DNA of 64,000 bases from contig NC_079323.1 in NCBI RefSeq assembly GCF_029931775.1, positions 407,001-471,000 of the forward strand. Direction: 5' to 3'. Below the pieces are notes generated by a model. The model had not been told where the DNA came from and ran no database searches. It saw only the letters and a program-made list of their open reading frames with translations. This DNA is from Euleptes europaea (taxonomy: Eukaryota; Chordata; Lepidosauria; Squamata; Sphaerodactylidae). A program made the translations under genes and the position numbers. How positions within the stretch are numbered: position 1 is the first letter of the stretch; each line of letters begins with the position of its first letter. Positions 22,701-34,100 of the stretch are shown piece by piece.

Positions 22701-25700
22701 AGTGTTTGGTCTACTAAGACCCCAAGATCCTTTTCACACACACTACTGCTCAGACAAGTCTCCCCCATCCTATAATTATGCACTTGATTTTTCCTATCTA
22801 AATGCAGAACTTTACATTTGTCTTTGTTGAAGTGCATTTTATTAGTTTTAGCCCATTTCTCCAGCCTGTCAAGATCATCCTGCATCTTGGCTCTGTCTTC
22901 TACCGTATTTGCTACCCCTCCCAATTTAGTATCATCTGCAAATTTAATAAGCATCCCCTCTATTCTTTCATCCAAATCATTTATAAAGATGTTGAACAAC
23001 TCAGGGCCCAGCACAGATCCCTGAGGAACTCCACTAGTCACTTGCTTCCCCTGTGCTTCTCTGCACCCCTTCTTATGGGCATTTGTCTTCCTCTGCCCTC
23101 CAGGTCCTGGCCACGGGTCTGAGCGCCCTCTACTCCTCTCTGCCCCGCAAGCTCGAGGTCCGGGGGGATGACTGGCACTTCCTGCGGCGCGAGGACTGGA
23201 TTGGGGTCCCGTCCCTGGTCCTCTTCATGAACTCGCTGGAATTCTGCAACGCCGTCATCCAGGTGGGCCCCTTGTGTGTGCCGGGGGTGGGGTGGGGAGG
23301 CTACCCCCCCAGAAAGGGCTGTGGGGAGGCTTCGAGGCAGAATCCCATGTCGGGGGCCTCGGCTAGAAGAAAAACACTTGGGTTGGCTGGAGGTGTGGCC
23401 GGTCAGATCTCCTTGGGGTGACTTACCAGGAGCTGGAAGCCTCCCTTCCCCAGTGAGGCTCCTTGGCCCCCTTCACTCCCCCTGCGCCCCACTGCCCGAG
23501 AGCTGGGTGCCTGACGCCCCCTTTCTCTGGTTGCAGGTGGCCCACCCCCTGGTGCAGAAGCAGCTGGTGGATTACATCCACAACGGGTTTCTGGTGCCCG
23601 TCATGGGCCCTGCCTTGCACAAGGTAAGGCTGGCAGGGTGGGGTGGGGTGGGTGGGGGTTTAAACGTGAAGCAGGACTCGTGGCCGTTGGCTGTCTCTGC
23701 CCCCTTCCCCCTTCCTTGTTGGGGGGGAGGCCTCTGTTTGCCTGGCTGTCAAAGGAGGGGGGCCTTGCCCGGGGGCTGGGCCTTGCTTAGTTTCACTGCT
23801 TCGCCAGGCTGAGTTTGAGCCCTGGGCGCAGCCAGGGCATCGTGAAGAGCCCGCGCCTGTCTGTGTGTGTGCGTGTGGGGGGGAGGCACAGAGTGGCGAT
23901 GGTGGCAGAGGGCGGGGGGAGGGCTGCCTTCCACTGAGCCGCCTGCTTCCTCCCCCTCCGCCAGACCTCCATTGAGGAGATGATTGCCAGCACCGCCTAC
24001 CTGGACCTCTTCCTGCGCAGCGTCACGGAAGCGGCCCTGCTGAAGACCTTCCTGCGCTTCCTGCTGCTCCACTGCCACGACAGCAGCACCATCCTCGACA
24101 CCCTGGTGGGGCGCATCACCAGCAACTCCCGGGTGAGTGAGTGGAGGCGGCCGAGGGCCCCCAGCCCTCCTGGGGCACTTGGCCCCCGCAGCCAAGCGCA
24201 GGGCTGCTCTCCACTCCTCGGGAGCTGGGGGCCACACGCCCGTCCTTGGTGGGCCGGCGGTCCCTGCAGGCGCTGGTGGGAAGCTGCCCAGTATACTGCC
24301 GGCCCCTCCTGGTCCCAGCCTTGGTCTCCCAAGTCCAACCAGGAGGGAATGCTTGGCTTGGCTGGGGCCATTTGCCCCGCCAAGCTCCTTTCTGTAGTCT
24401 GGATCGACTGCGAAGGCGAGTCTCTTGCGGTACATGAGAGGGAAGGTCAGCCAGCGGGGAGGGGAGGTGAACACAGCCCCACCGGGTCAAAGGTGAGATT
24501 GTGGCTCAGTGTCAGAGCATCTGCTCTGCGTGTGGAGTGTAGTCCCCTCTCCTGATTCTGGGGGACCCTTTAAGCCCTCCTGAGCTCCTGCGAAAGCAGG
24601 TGAACAAAGTCTAGCAGAGCAGGGAAGGAAGGCCTCTCTCTGCCGGAGGCCCCAGAGGGGGGCGAGGTGGGGTTTGGGCGGCCTGGGTAGTGGCCTGGGT
24701 TGGGCTGGCCTGGGTTGGGGCCTTCTCCCCCTGAGCCTCCTGCCAGCCTCCTGTAGTGGTTAAGAGTGGTGGTTTGGAGCGGTGGACTCTGATCTGGAGA
24801 ACCAGGTTTGATTCCCAGCTCCTCCACATGACCGACAGAGGCTAATCTGATGAACTGGATTTGTTTCCCCACGCCTTCACAGGAAGCCAGTCCTTGGGCT
24901 TGTCCCAGCTCTCTTTGAGCTCTCTCAGCCCCACCTACCTCACGGGTGTCTGTTGTGGGGAGGGGAACGGAAGGTGATTGTAAGCCGGTTTGAGTCTTCC
25001 TTAAGTGGTGGAGAAAGTCGGCATATAAAAACTAACTCTTCTTTTTCTCCTCTTCCTCCTCCCCCCCCCCCCCCCGCAGCTCTGCATGGTGTCCCTCAGC
25101 CTCTTCCGGACGCTGCTGAGCCTGCACTGCGAAGACGTCCTGCTGCAGGTGGTGCTCAGGTATGCTGCTCCTGGCTGAGCTGCGTGGCATCCCCCTTCTC
25201 TTTCTGTGTCTGGCCAGGCTGTCCTCAAGCCACTGAGCCTGGCCCCTTAAGTGGGTGGGCTCTCTTGGGGCGCCTGCATTGGCTGCCCAGACGTGTGTGT
25301 CTCCAGGAGGCTGGAGGCCTGCAGCAGCAGCGGGAGTGGACGTCTGCCTCGCGGGACCCCCTCTGGAGGGGTGGCCGGGCACAGGAGTCTCCCTCCGGCC
25401 CTTCCCTGCTGGGACAGCCACCTCCCACCTCGCCCAGGATCCGTCCCTCGCGCAGCAGCTCCCTCGGGGGGGGGGGCCTTGGGCCACTGCTGGGCCCCCA
25501 TCCTCCCTCCCTCCCTCCCTCCTTGCAGGTACCTGATCCCCTGCAGCCACGTCATGTTGAGCCAGAAACGGGCGGTGAAGGAGCCGGACCTTTACGGCAA
25601 AGCGGCCAGCAAGTTCCTCTCGCTGATCCCCCGCTGCTGCCGCCCGGAGAACCTGCCCCCGCTGGAGCACGAGGAGGAGCACGCCGCCTGGTCCAAGGGT

Positions 25701-28700
25701 GAGTGTGTGTGGGGGTCTCGGAGGCAGGGCTGGAGCTCTGCGTGGGCTGTTGCCTGCCATGGGAAGAAGGGGTGGGGGGCTTTCTTCTCCCTCCCTCCCT
25801 CCCTCCCTCCCTCCCTCCCTCCCTCCCAGAGATGCTTCTCCTTGCTCAGGGGGACACCAGCCCTTGGTGTGGCTAGTCAGTGATGAGGTGAGCGGATGAG
25901 AAGAGGGTGGGACGGAGGGAGGGGAGCTTTCTTTTTTAAAGCTCGCTTTTCCTTTACAACCCCCCCCCCCCAAGCAGTCCTTTCAAAGGGGCCAGGTCTT
26001 CTTTGGTGCTGGTCAGGGCATCCCCCAAGCCCAAAGGGGAGCACCCGTAGGCCGGTCCTGGCCAGCCGAGTGCTCTCGGTGACGCCGGTGCCCACCGCGG
26101 GCAGAGTGGGGAGTGGGAGAGCAGGCTGGGGCCCTGGAAATCCGCCTTCCAGTGCCCTTCTGTCTCGGCCAGCTGGCAGGGAGGCGTGGAGTCCCTTCGT
26201 GGCCTGCAGGGCTGGCTCTGCTGTCCCTCCAGCCGGGCCTCCTTTGTGGCTCCAGTGGGGGTGGGCAAGAGGGTGGAGGTGCCGAGCAGGGAGTCTGGGG
26301 GGGGGGGAAGCTAGAAGGGAGCAGAAGGGTGACCTGGGCAGAGCTTAGTCTAAGTCCGCACACTTGAGGTAGGCAGCGAGGGGGGCAGCGGCTTCTGCTT
26401 GGCTGCTCCTGGCACAGAGGAAGAGCGTGTGGGAAGCTTTTCCACGATGAATGGGAAAGGCTCCACCTGAATGCTTTTGGGCGTTGGCTTGCTCCTCGGG
26501 GTGGTGGTGGGGGAGATGGTAGCTGCCCTGGGGAAGCGTGGCTGGTGGACTTGGCGTTGATCCAATTTGCTAGCTGGGGGGTCAGAAGGCTGCTAGGTAG
26601 AGGGGATGAGGGTTGGGTCAGCCCCATCATTCTGAGGAGCAAACAGGTCTCGGGTCCTGCTGGATGATCTCTGGAGTCTTTCTGCTTCCCGGCCCTCTTC
26701 CTCTGACCCTCCCTCTCCCCCTAGGCCACGGCAGCCCCAGTGTGGATTCCTCTTCGGTGGTGACGGTCCCCAAGCCCTCCACCCCCTCCCGGATCTCCTT
26801 CTTCATGCGCCAGGCCAGCTTGAGCACGGAGGCCTCTGGCCCCACCCCCCGCTCCCCCGGGACCCCCACCGGGAGCCCCGGCCACCTTCCCGGCCGCTGG
26901 GAGGAAGTCTCGGAGCTAGATGGGAACTACCTGGAATACCTGCGGGACGCCCGCCTGAACATCGACCGCTGTGTCTGGGCCTGCCGGGCGTGGTCCGCCC
27001 CTTACGACGGGGAGGTGCCCAGCGCCAGCAGCGTGGCTCCGCCCCAGGGTGCCTCCCTGCCCATCAACAGCGACCACTTCGGCTACACTTCCTTCCACCC
27101 CGGGGGGCACCCCGGCCACGCGCCTGCCTCTCCTCGGACTAAAAAGCGGGGCCTGCCGGAGGAGGGGGCCGGCCAGGAGGGGGCCCCCGTGGGCGCCCAG
27201 GCCAGCCCCCCCACCTCCCCTGGCCCCAAGGACTCTGGTGGCTTGCTCAACGGGGCCCACGCAGACGCCGGCATCAAGAAGGTGCGCCGGTGCCCGCAAG
27301 GGGCCGTGGTGGAGAACGGCTCCGGCCCCCAGCCCCTGCCCCCCTGGGAACCAGCTCCCTGCCTGGACTCGCTCTTGGACGAACTGCTGTCCCAGGCCCC
27401 CATGGAGAACGGCGGCGGCGGCACCTCCTCCACCCTTGAGAGGTTCACCGCTGAGCTCAGCCAGCTGGAGGAGGAGATGGAGGGCAGGGGCCGAGGGGAG
27501 GAGCCGTCGACCCGTGGCCCCCCGCCCGAGCCTGACCCCCTGTCCCACGAGGAGGAGGAGGCCTTCCGCAGCTTTTCCTCCCATCCGGACAGTGCAGGGC
27601 AGCCCCGGCCAGCCGACCCCCTGGCCCAAATCATCAGCAGCCCCCCGCGGACCCCCAGCCAGCCCCTCAGCCAGCCTTTCACAGGTGAGCCCTTTTGCTG
27701 GTCATCCCTCATGCTGCTGTTGCCTTCATTGCTACATTTTAAAAGCAGCCTTCTGCGGTGAAGGTGTGTAATGATTAGGCAGAAGCCTGAGGAGGTCTGT
27801 TAGGAGCCGGGGGACGGGACAGGGACCTGGGAGGCTGGCAGGAGGAGTTGCTGAGCAGTCTGCCCAGTGGGCCTCGCCTCTCTTGCCAGGAGGCCTGGGT
27901 GTCTTCCAGCTCCCCTCATGCACTCCAGATAGGCTGGCAGGGAGGCCGGCATGGGGAGATGAGGTGGAGTCAGAGTCCGGCTGGGTCACGTGCTCGGCAT
28001 GCAGAAGGACCCCGGTTTAGTCATCCGGTATTCCATCATGGTGTAATGGTTAAGAGCAGTGGTTTGGAGCAGTGATCTGGAGAACTGGGTTGTATTCCCC
28101 ACTCCTCCACATGAGCGGCGGAGGCTGATCTGGTGAACTGGATTTGTTTCCCCACTCCTCCACACGAAGCCAGCTGGGTGACCTTGGGCAAGTCACAGCT
28201 CTCACAGCCCCACCCACCTCACAGGGTGCCTGTTGTGAGTGGGGAAGGGAAGGTGATTGTGAGCCGGTTTGAGTCTCCCTTAAGTGGTAGAGAAAGTCAG
28301 CATAGAAAAACCAACTCTTTTCTTCTTTTTAAAATTCTGAGTGTGAGGGGGGTGGGAAAGCCCTTTCTCTGGCAGAGGCGCTGCTAGCCAGACTGGTCCG
28401 TGGGCAGACATGGGTGGCTAGCAGCAGGAAGTCTCAGGGGCAGCCTCGGCTGTTGCCAGTCCAACTGGACGCTGCTGAGCCAGAGGGGGGTGACCGGGCC
28501 GGGGGGGGGGCAAGGCCAAGGGGACCTTTCCCCTGAGCTCCAGAGCGCTCTGAGGAGAGCCCATGGCTCTCTGCCAAGCAGGCGTCTGACCGGGCAGAAG
28601 GGCCGCGGCCTGGGAGACCAGCGTCCGGCCAGCCAGGCCGAAGACCCAGCAGGAGGCCACTGTGGCCCTCCAGGGCTTGGCCAGGCAGACCCTGAAGCCG

Positions 28701-30295
28701 GGCCCTCACGCCAGTGCCTTTCTCCGACCTGCCCGCAGGGCCCTTTGTGGCAGTACTCTTTGCCAAGCTGGAGAACATGCTGCAGAACTCCCTCTACGTC
28801 AACTTCCTGCTGACGGGGCTCATCTCCCAGCTGGCCTGCTACCCACAGCCCCTCCTGCGCTCCTTCTTGCTCAGCACCAACATGGTCTTCCAGCCCAGCG
28901 TGAAGTCCCTCCTGCAGGTGGGCCGGCCGGGGGTCTCCTTCCCCTCCCCTCCTGCCTCTGGCACCGGGACCACCTCATCCCCCTGCTGGGCCGTGACCCT
29001 GCCGTTCCCTCCCTCCCCCTCGGCAGGTCCTGGGCTCCGTGAAGAACAAGATTGAGCGCTTTGCAGCCAACCAGGAGGACTTCCCCTCCCTGCTCTTCAA
29101 AGCCAAGAAGTACCTGATTGCCCGGGGCAAGCTGGACTGGTCGGACACCCAGAACGCTGCCCCCTCCCTCCGCCGATCGGAGACCCTGGGTGAGGAACGG
29201 ATGCTGGGTGGACTCTCGAGTGGGGTCGGGTGGGGAGGGGGAGCTCTGAAAGTCTTCTCTCTGGCTCCCTCCGTAGCCTAGAGCTCAGACGGAGGGCAGC
29301 ACCCACAGCCCCACAGCAGAAGCGCAAGGCAGATTCGGAAGGCCCCCCCTATCTTGTTGTCAAGTTGGGAAAATGTGGTTTGGGTCCTGTTACTGTTAGG
29401 TAGATCTGTAACGGGTTGACAGATCGCACCCAAAGAGTGCTTGTTGATGGTTCCTCATCCACATGGAGAGGAGTGACTAGTGGAGTGCCTCAGGGATCTG
29501 TCTGGGGCGCTGTGTTGTTCAACATCTGTTTAAATGATTTGGTTGAAGGAATAGAGGGAATGCTTATTAAATTTGCAGATGATTCTAAATTGGGAGGGGT
29601 AGCAAATACGGTAGAAGACAGAGCCAGGACACAGGGTGATCTTGACAGGCTGGAGAATTGGGCTAAAACCAATAAAATGCACTTCAACAGAGATAAATGT
29701 AAAGTTCTGCATTTAGGTAAGAAAAATCAAATGCATAATCGTAGGTTCGATCACCACTTTGGGGTTCGGAAGCAATTTTCCTCCCGGCCATATTGGCCCA
29801 GGACCCTGGAGTGTTTTTTTTTTTTTTTGGCCATCTTCTGGGCATGGAGTGGGGGGTCCCTGGGGGTGTGTGGGGGAAGGTGTGCTGGATGCCAGGGCAA
29901 GAGACGGGGCCACTTTTGGGGGAGTGGGGGGGAGAGCAGAGGACCGGGCAGCAGTGTGGGGCCCTCCTTTAGTTTCAAGCGCTCCTTCTCTCTCTGCAGT
30001 GAAGAGCCGGAAACCGTCCATCGGGGAGCTGATCATGCGCCACACCAACAGCCCCACGCGGGCACGCCAGGCGGCCCAGCTGGCCCTGCAGCACATGCGG
30101 GAGGGGCAGGTGATGCACGCCCTGGCGGGGGCCTCCCTCTTCCGCACCTCGGCAGAGAAGCAGAGCGAGGCACTGCGCGTGAAGAACGCCGTCTACTGCG
30201 CCGTCATCTTCAGCGAGTTCCTCAAGGAGCTGGCGGCCATATCCCAGGCCCACGCCGTCACCTCCCCCTTCCTGCTGGAGCCCCCCGAGGAGTGA
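19756..30295 (+). CDS. FHIP1B: FHIP1B (FAM160A2), FTS-Hook-FHIP complex subunit
   Basis: FHIP1B joins AKTIP/FTS and Hook proteins in the FHF complex, which couples dynein-dynactin to early endosomes. Eleven coding exons with GT-AG borders join in phase: 19756-19893, 20115-20729, 23104-23262, 23537-23623, 23965-24132, 25080-25159, 25529-25698, 26725-27684, 28739-28917, 29027-29189 and 30000-30295, giving 1004 codons (human is about 970). The start MEKMSWLSKLNPR and the stretch ADPETCLMVFKNHW match the family start. Conserved blocks include QARDALLLLMAMSAG, PLVQKQLVDYIHNGFLVPVM, TILDTLVGRITSNSR and FLKELAAISQAHAVTSPFLL near the C-terminus. The 960-nt exon encodes the low-complexity Pro/Ser/Glu-rich middle region, which is variable in the family. 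Nothing is broken. It lies tail-to-tail with the C11orf42-like gene, as I recall for human. No canonical AATAAA was seen just after the stop. Confidence 0.96.
20730..21975. other. FHIP1B intron, no further gene seen
   Basis: This is unique GC-rich sequence between coding exons 2 and 3. Long frames in it have no exon borders or recognisable domain. Confidence 0.6.
21978..23043 (-). mobile_element. CR1 LINE, 5'-truncated, longest copy in window
   Basis: On the minus strand it encodes reverse transcriptase pieces TSGVPQGSVLGPELFNIFIN, LIKFADDTKLGGVANTVED (the FADD catalytic motif) and KMHFNKDKCKVLHL. The C-terminal ORF2 part (ALVRPQLEYCVQFWAPQFKK) and the 3' UTR with ATTCTATG repeats follow. 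At least one frame change separates the two ORF pieces. It ends about 60 bp upstream of FHIP1B coding exon 3. Confidence 0.93.
24491..24560 (+). mobile_element. tRNA-derived SINE head fragment
   Basis: TTGTGGCTCAGTGTCAGAGC keeps the A-box region of the SINE family. The B box is eroded and the body is missing. Confidence 0.5.
24757..25062 (+). mobile_element. CORE-SINE, near full length, abutting a FHIP1B exon
   Basis: The order is head (TAGTGGTTAAGAGTGGTGGT), body (AACTGGATTTGTTTCCCC), degenerate core (CAGCTCTCTTTGAGCTCTC ... CTCACGGGTGTCTGTTGTGG) and tail (GGTGATTGTAAGCCGGTTTG ... AAAACTAACTCTTCTTTTTC). The tail runs straight into the C-rich tract and CCGCAG acceptor of the FHIP1B exon starting at 25080. 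Confidence 0.9.
25789..25828. repeat. (TCCC)n tandem repeat
   Basis: About ten CCCT/TCCC units lie in the FHIP1B intron after 25698. A shorter run of the same motif precedes the exon at 25529. Confidence 0.85.
27987..28022 (+). mobile_element. tRNA-derived SINE fragment
   Basis: GTGCTCGGCATGCAGAAGGACCCCGGTTTAG is the anticodon-arm to B-box region of the tRNA-derived SINE. Confidence 0.45.
28036..28330 (+). mobile_element. CORE-SINE, full length
   Basis: The head (TGGTGTAATGGTTAAGAGCAG), the core (GCTGGGTGACCTTGGGCAAGTC, very close to the MIR core) and the tail (TAAGTGGTAGAGAAAGTCAGC, then a TTCTTTT run) are all in order. It is intronic in FHIP1B. Confidence 0.9.
29372..29885 (+). mobile_element. 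CR1 LINE with large internal deletion
   Basis: Reverse transcriptase codons (TSGVPQGSVWGAVLFNICLN, LIKFADDSKLGGVANTVEDR, KMHFNRDKCKVLHLG) run to about 29740. The sequence then jumps to the CR1 3' UTR (GGAAGCAATTTTCCTCCCGG), so the ORF2 C-terminal part is missing. It lies in the last FHIP1B intron. Confidence 0.9.
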
Positions 30296-31454
30296 CCGGG
30301 CTGGGCCCTGCGGACTCCCTCCTGCCTTCCCCCCGTAACGCCCGGGGGGGGCTTTTAACTGGAATCCATCCTCTCCCCCCCTCCTCGGCTTGGCACTGCC
30401 AGGCTTGCACTAATAGGGGAGCCGGTGGGTGGCACCCTCCATGGGGGGGGGGGCTGTGTGTGTGCCAGCCCCTCTTTTTAAAACTCCATCCCCGGACAGA
30501 CAAGGACCTTTTTAATTTATTGGGAATGAATGTTTTTCTGGAGACCGTGTTGCAATATGTATAAAAGAAGCTCTCTCTCTCTCTCCTGGATTGTGCCTGT
30601 ATGCAGATTGTGTGTGGGTTTGAACCCCTTCCATCCAGCCTGCTTCCTGCCTGTCAGCCTGCCCCATCCTCTTTGCCCCAGAGTGGGGGTGGGGGCTGCT
30701 TATGACCCCTCCAGTGATTGGTGCAAAATTCTGCCTCTTGATGCTCCCTCCTCATTTCTCCTCCCCCCCTATTGCCATGGGGTGGGCGGGGTTTGGCCAG
30801 CCAGGGAGCTTTGAGAAAGGCCCGCCAGCCTAGCTGGAACACACACACCCCGTGTGTTTTGAAGGCTCCCTTTTTCTGGAGACCTGGGGGTGGGGGGACC
30901 TGGCAGAACCTGCATTTCCACCTCCTGTCTGCTTTCGCCAGCCATGGCAGGGGGGCAAGAAAAGTTGAAGCCGATGCTTCCCCCCCCCCCCCACGTGACT
31001 CCCTCACCTGCTTCGCCCACAGTCTTTTCTACTGGGCACTTGGCGTTTCTCAAAAAGCCAGAATCATTTCCCAAAGAGGGGGGCTGCAGCAGAAAGAGCC
31101 CCCCCCGGCACAGCACAGCAGCAGAGCCCAAGCATGAGCCCTATTGTCCCCGAAGCTGTCTGGGGCTCCCATGTGCTGCTCCAGCCCTGCTCTTTGTCCC
31201 CCCCCCCAGGCAAAATGGGTCCGCTATGTGCCACCGATACCAGTGGCTCCGGAGTTGGTGGTGCACCAGGGGACGTCCTGCACTCCCAGCTGCTTCTCCG
31301 CCCCGAGCCCCAGTGCTGGGGGGAAAGGCTCTCAGCCAGTGAGGCGGTGCCGAGAGAGTGGTGGCACTCCAGCATGTGTCACGTCCCTCTCCCGTTCCCC
31401 AGGGGCTGCCCGTCCCGCCCCACGGGGCTCTTGGCATCCTGTCTGCAAAAGCCT

Positions 31455-31460
31455 TTTATT
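31455..31460 (-). terminator. Polyadenylation signal of C11orf42-like gene
   Basis: AATAAA on the minus strand, 26 nt after the stop codon at 31487-31489. It implies an unusually short 3' UTR. Confidence 0.65.
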
Positions 31461-31486
31461 GCACCCTATTGCGGGCGGCTGTCAGC

Positions 31487-34066
31487 TCACTCTTCCGTGT
31501 CGCTCTCAGCCGTGATGCTCTCCAGGAGGGGCAGGGCCATGGAGCGCCTGTCTGGGTCGCTCAGGCTCATGGTGGAGGCGCCCAGCCTGGGCCGCTGCCG
31601 TTTGAATGGCCACTTCCCTGGGGACGCAGAAAGAAGAAGAGGGGCTTGTCAGAAAGGGCTCCTGCTGCAGATCCTGCTTGCCAGCCCCTCCCCCTCCTCC
31701 CTGGAGCAAGCTGGGAGACTCCGATCTGGCTTAGACAGGAGAGCCCCGAGTTCAAATTCCTCCTTGGGGCCGAAATAGACACTGCACAAGAGTTAGAGGC
31801 CTGGAGACCAAGACCAACAAGGAAAGGCGGAGGGAGTTGGGAATGTTCAGTCTGGAGAAGAGGAGGTTGAGGGGGGACGTAATCACTCTCTTGAAGTAGC
31901 TGAAGGGCTGCTACTTTGAGGAGGGCAGGGAGCCGTTCCTGTTGGCAGCAGAGGAGAGGACTGGCCATGATGGGTTTAAATTTTTGGTTGGAAAGGTACT
32001 GGCATGAGGAAGAAATTCTTTACAGTGAGAGTAGTTCAGCAGTGGAATCAGCTCCCTAGGGAGGTGGGTGAGGCTCCCCCTCACTGGCAGTCAAGCAGCG
32101 CCTGGAGAAACACTTGTCAGGGATGCGTTAGGCTGATCTTGCATTGAGCAGGGGGTTGGACTAGATGGCCTCTGTGGCCCTTCCAACTCTATGATTCTAC
32201 AAAAGATGAGCCGTGCCTTCCCCTTTCTGCTAATTGTTATGCACAAGTTCCCGCTATGGGAAAGAGGGAGAGCCTTTGCTGTAGGTGGGATAGCAGTGGT
32301 TTTTTTTTTGGGGGGGAGGGGGATTATCAGTAGGGAAGTGGCAGGAGAAGAAAGCAGCCAGCCCCCTCCCTTGGCCTGGTAGCCTGTCTGGGGGGCAGGT
32401 GTGGGCATTGGGTTGCAGCAGCTTTGGGGTGGGGCCGGGCACAGGAGGCTAAAGGAGTTGGGCAGAAGTGCTTGGGCTGAAGGAGGGTGAGCCACCCAGG
32501 TCTGCTCCAGCCACACTGTCCAGGTGGAGGGGAGGGGCGGGCCAGCCCCTGGAGACCCTTGCTAGGAAGACAGACTTTGGGGTGGGGCGATGCTGCTCGG
32601 AGGTCCCCCTGCGCCCAGCAGCCAAGGGCACGTGAGGGTGCAGAGCCTGCCAGGCCCTGCCAGTGTGGCTGTGGGGTGGCGAGCACAACCGCATGCCCCC
32701 TTCCGTTCCCGGTGGCACACCAGGGGGCCCGAGGGCAGCTTTTGTCTGCTTCCCTGGGGTGGCTCTTTTGCAAAAAATGTCCCCCCATCATGCCTTTGGG
32801 GCAATGTGTGGGTTCTGGCTCTGGCTGCTGCTCCCACTGTTCAGCGGGTGGCACGTGCCCGTCTCCTTTCCTCTGGGAAGCATGAACAGTGCCCTGCCTC
32901 TCTGCCCGCAATGGGGCACTCAGCCACCCTGCAAGCCTCCACCACAAACAAGGTTTGTGGGGCTGAGTGGTGTGTGTGTGTGTGTGTGTGTGTGTCCAGT
33001 ACAGCTGCCAACCTCTCGGTAGGGCCTGCGGATCCCCCAGGATTACGGCTCATCTCCAGACTACAGCGATCAGTTCCCCAGGGAAAATGGCAGTTTTGGA
33101 GGAGGGGGGGGGGGCTCTGTAGCATTATGCTGTGCCCAGTCCTGGTTCTACCCCCAGTCTCCAGGATTTCCCCAACCTGGAGTTGGCAACGGAGCAGGTC
33201 AGCGGGGGCCGTCCAGGTGCTCTAGAGCCCCTTGCAGCTCCAGCCCCCCCCAACTCGGCCTGAGTCCTGCGAGTGCAGCGGCCTCACCTGCCAGGGTCCG
33301 GGAGGACCGGTTCAAGGGTCTCCATCGCCTCCGCCCGCCAGCCCCCTCTCTGGGCAGGGGCAGCTGCAGGGGCACGGCAGGCGGGCTGGGGGCCTCGAGC
33401 ACCGCCATTCGCACCCAGGCTGCTCTGGCAGGCAGGCTGTGGCCCATGGGCTTCTGGGAGCCCAGCACCCCCTTGCTGCTGAGGGCGAACTTGAGGCAGG
33501 AGAAGGCCACGGGCAGGGGCCGGTCCAGCTGCAGGGCGCGCTGCTCAGCCCCCTGGGCCACGGCCAGGCGGAGGCTGCCGCAGTAGAAGACCTCGTAGAT
33601 GACGTAGATGCTGCTCTGGGAGCGCAGCCAGGGCAGGTCTGGCCGCAGGGCCACCACGCCGGGCCGCAGCACCAGGAAGGCCACCTTCTTGTGGACGCCC
33701 GCCATGCTCAGGCGGATGTGCCGCAGGGCCCCCTCCACCAGCCGCGTCTCCTCGTAGCGGGACTCGCCCCGCACCCGGGCGTTGTACTCGCGGGTGCAGT
33801 GGGTCAGCTCCCGTGCGGCAGTGGCCCCGTGCAGCAGGTTCTCCAGGGGCCCGACCGGCACCAGGCAGCGTGGCCGGCGCAGGAGGCTCTGGCCTAGCTG
33901 GGGCTTCTTGACCAGCACCATCAGCAGGTCGTAGGAGGCGGCGTCTTCCAGAAAGGGGACCGGCACCACCGTCGGCCCGAAGCGCTCCTCAATCACCTGC
34001 CGCAAGAGAGGAGGAGGGCATCTCACGTTGGGCTCGCAAGTGCCTCACTAGCCAGCAACTGTGCGG

Positions 34067-34100
<34 letters not shown>

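Noticed and set aside
22133-23041. Reverse transcriptase ORFs as host genes
   Set aside because: They match CR1 ORF2 and are joined to the CR1 3' UTR.
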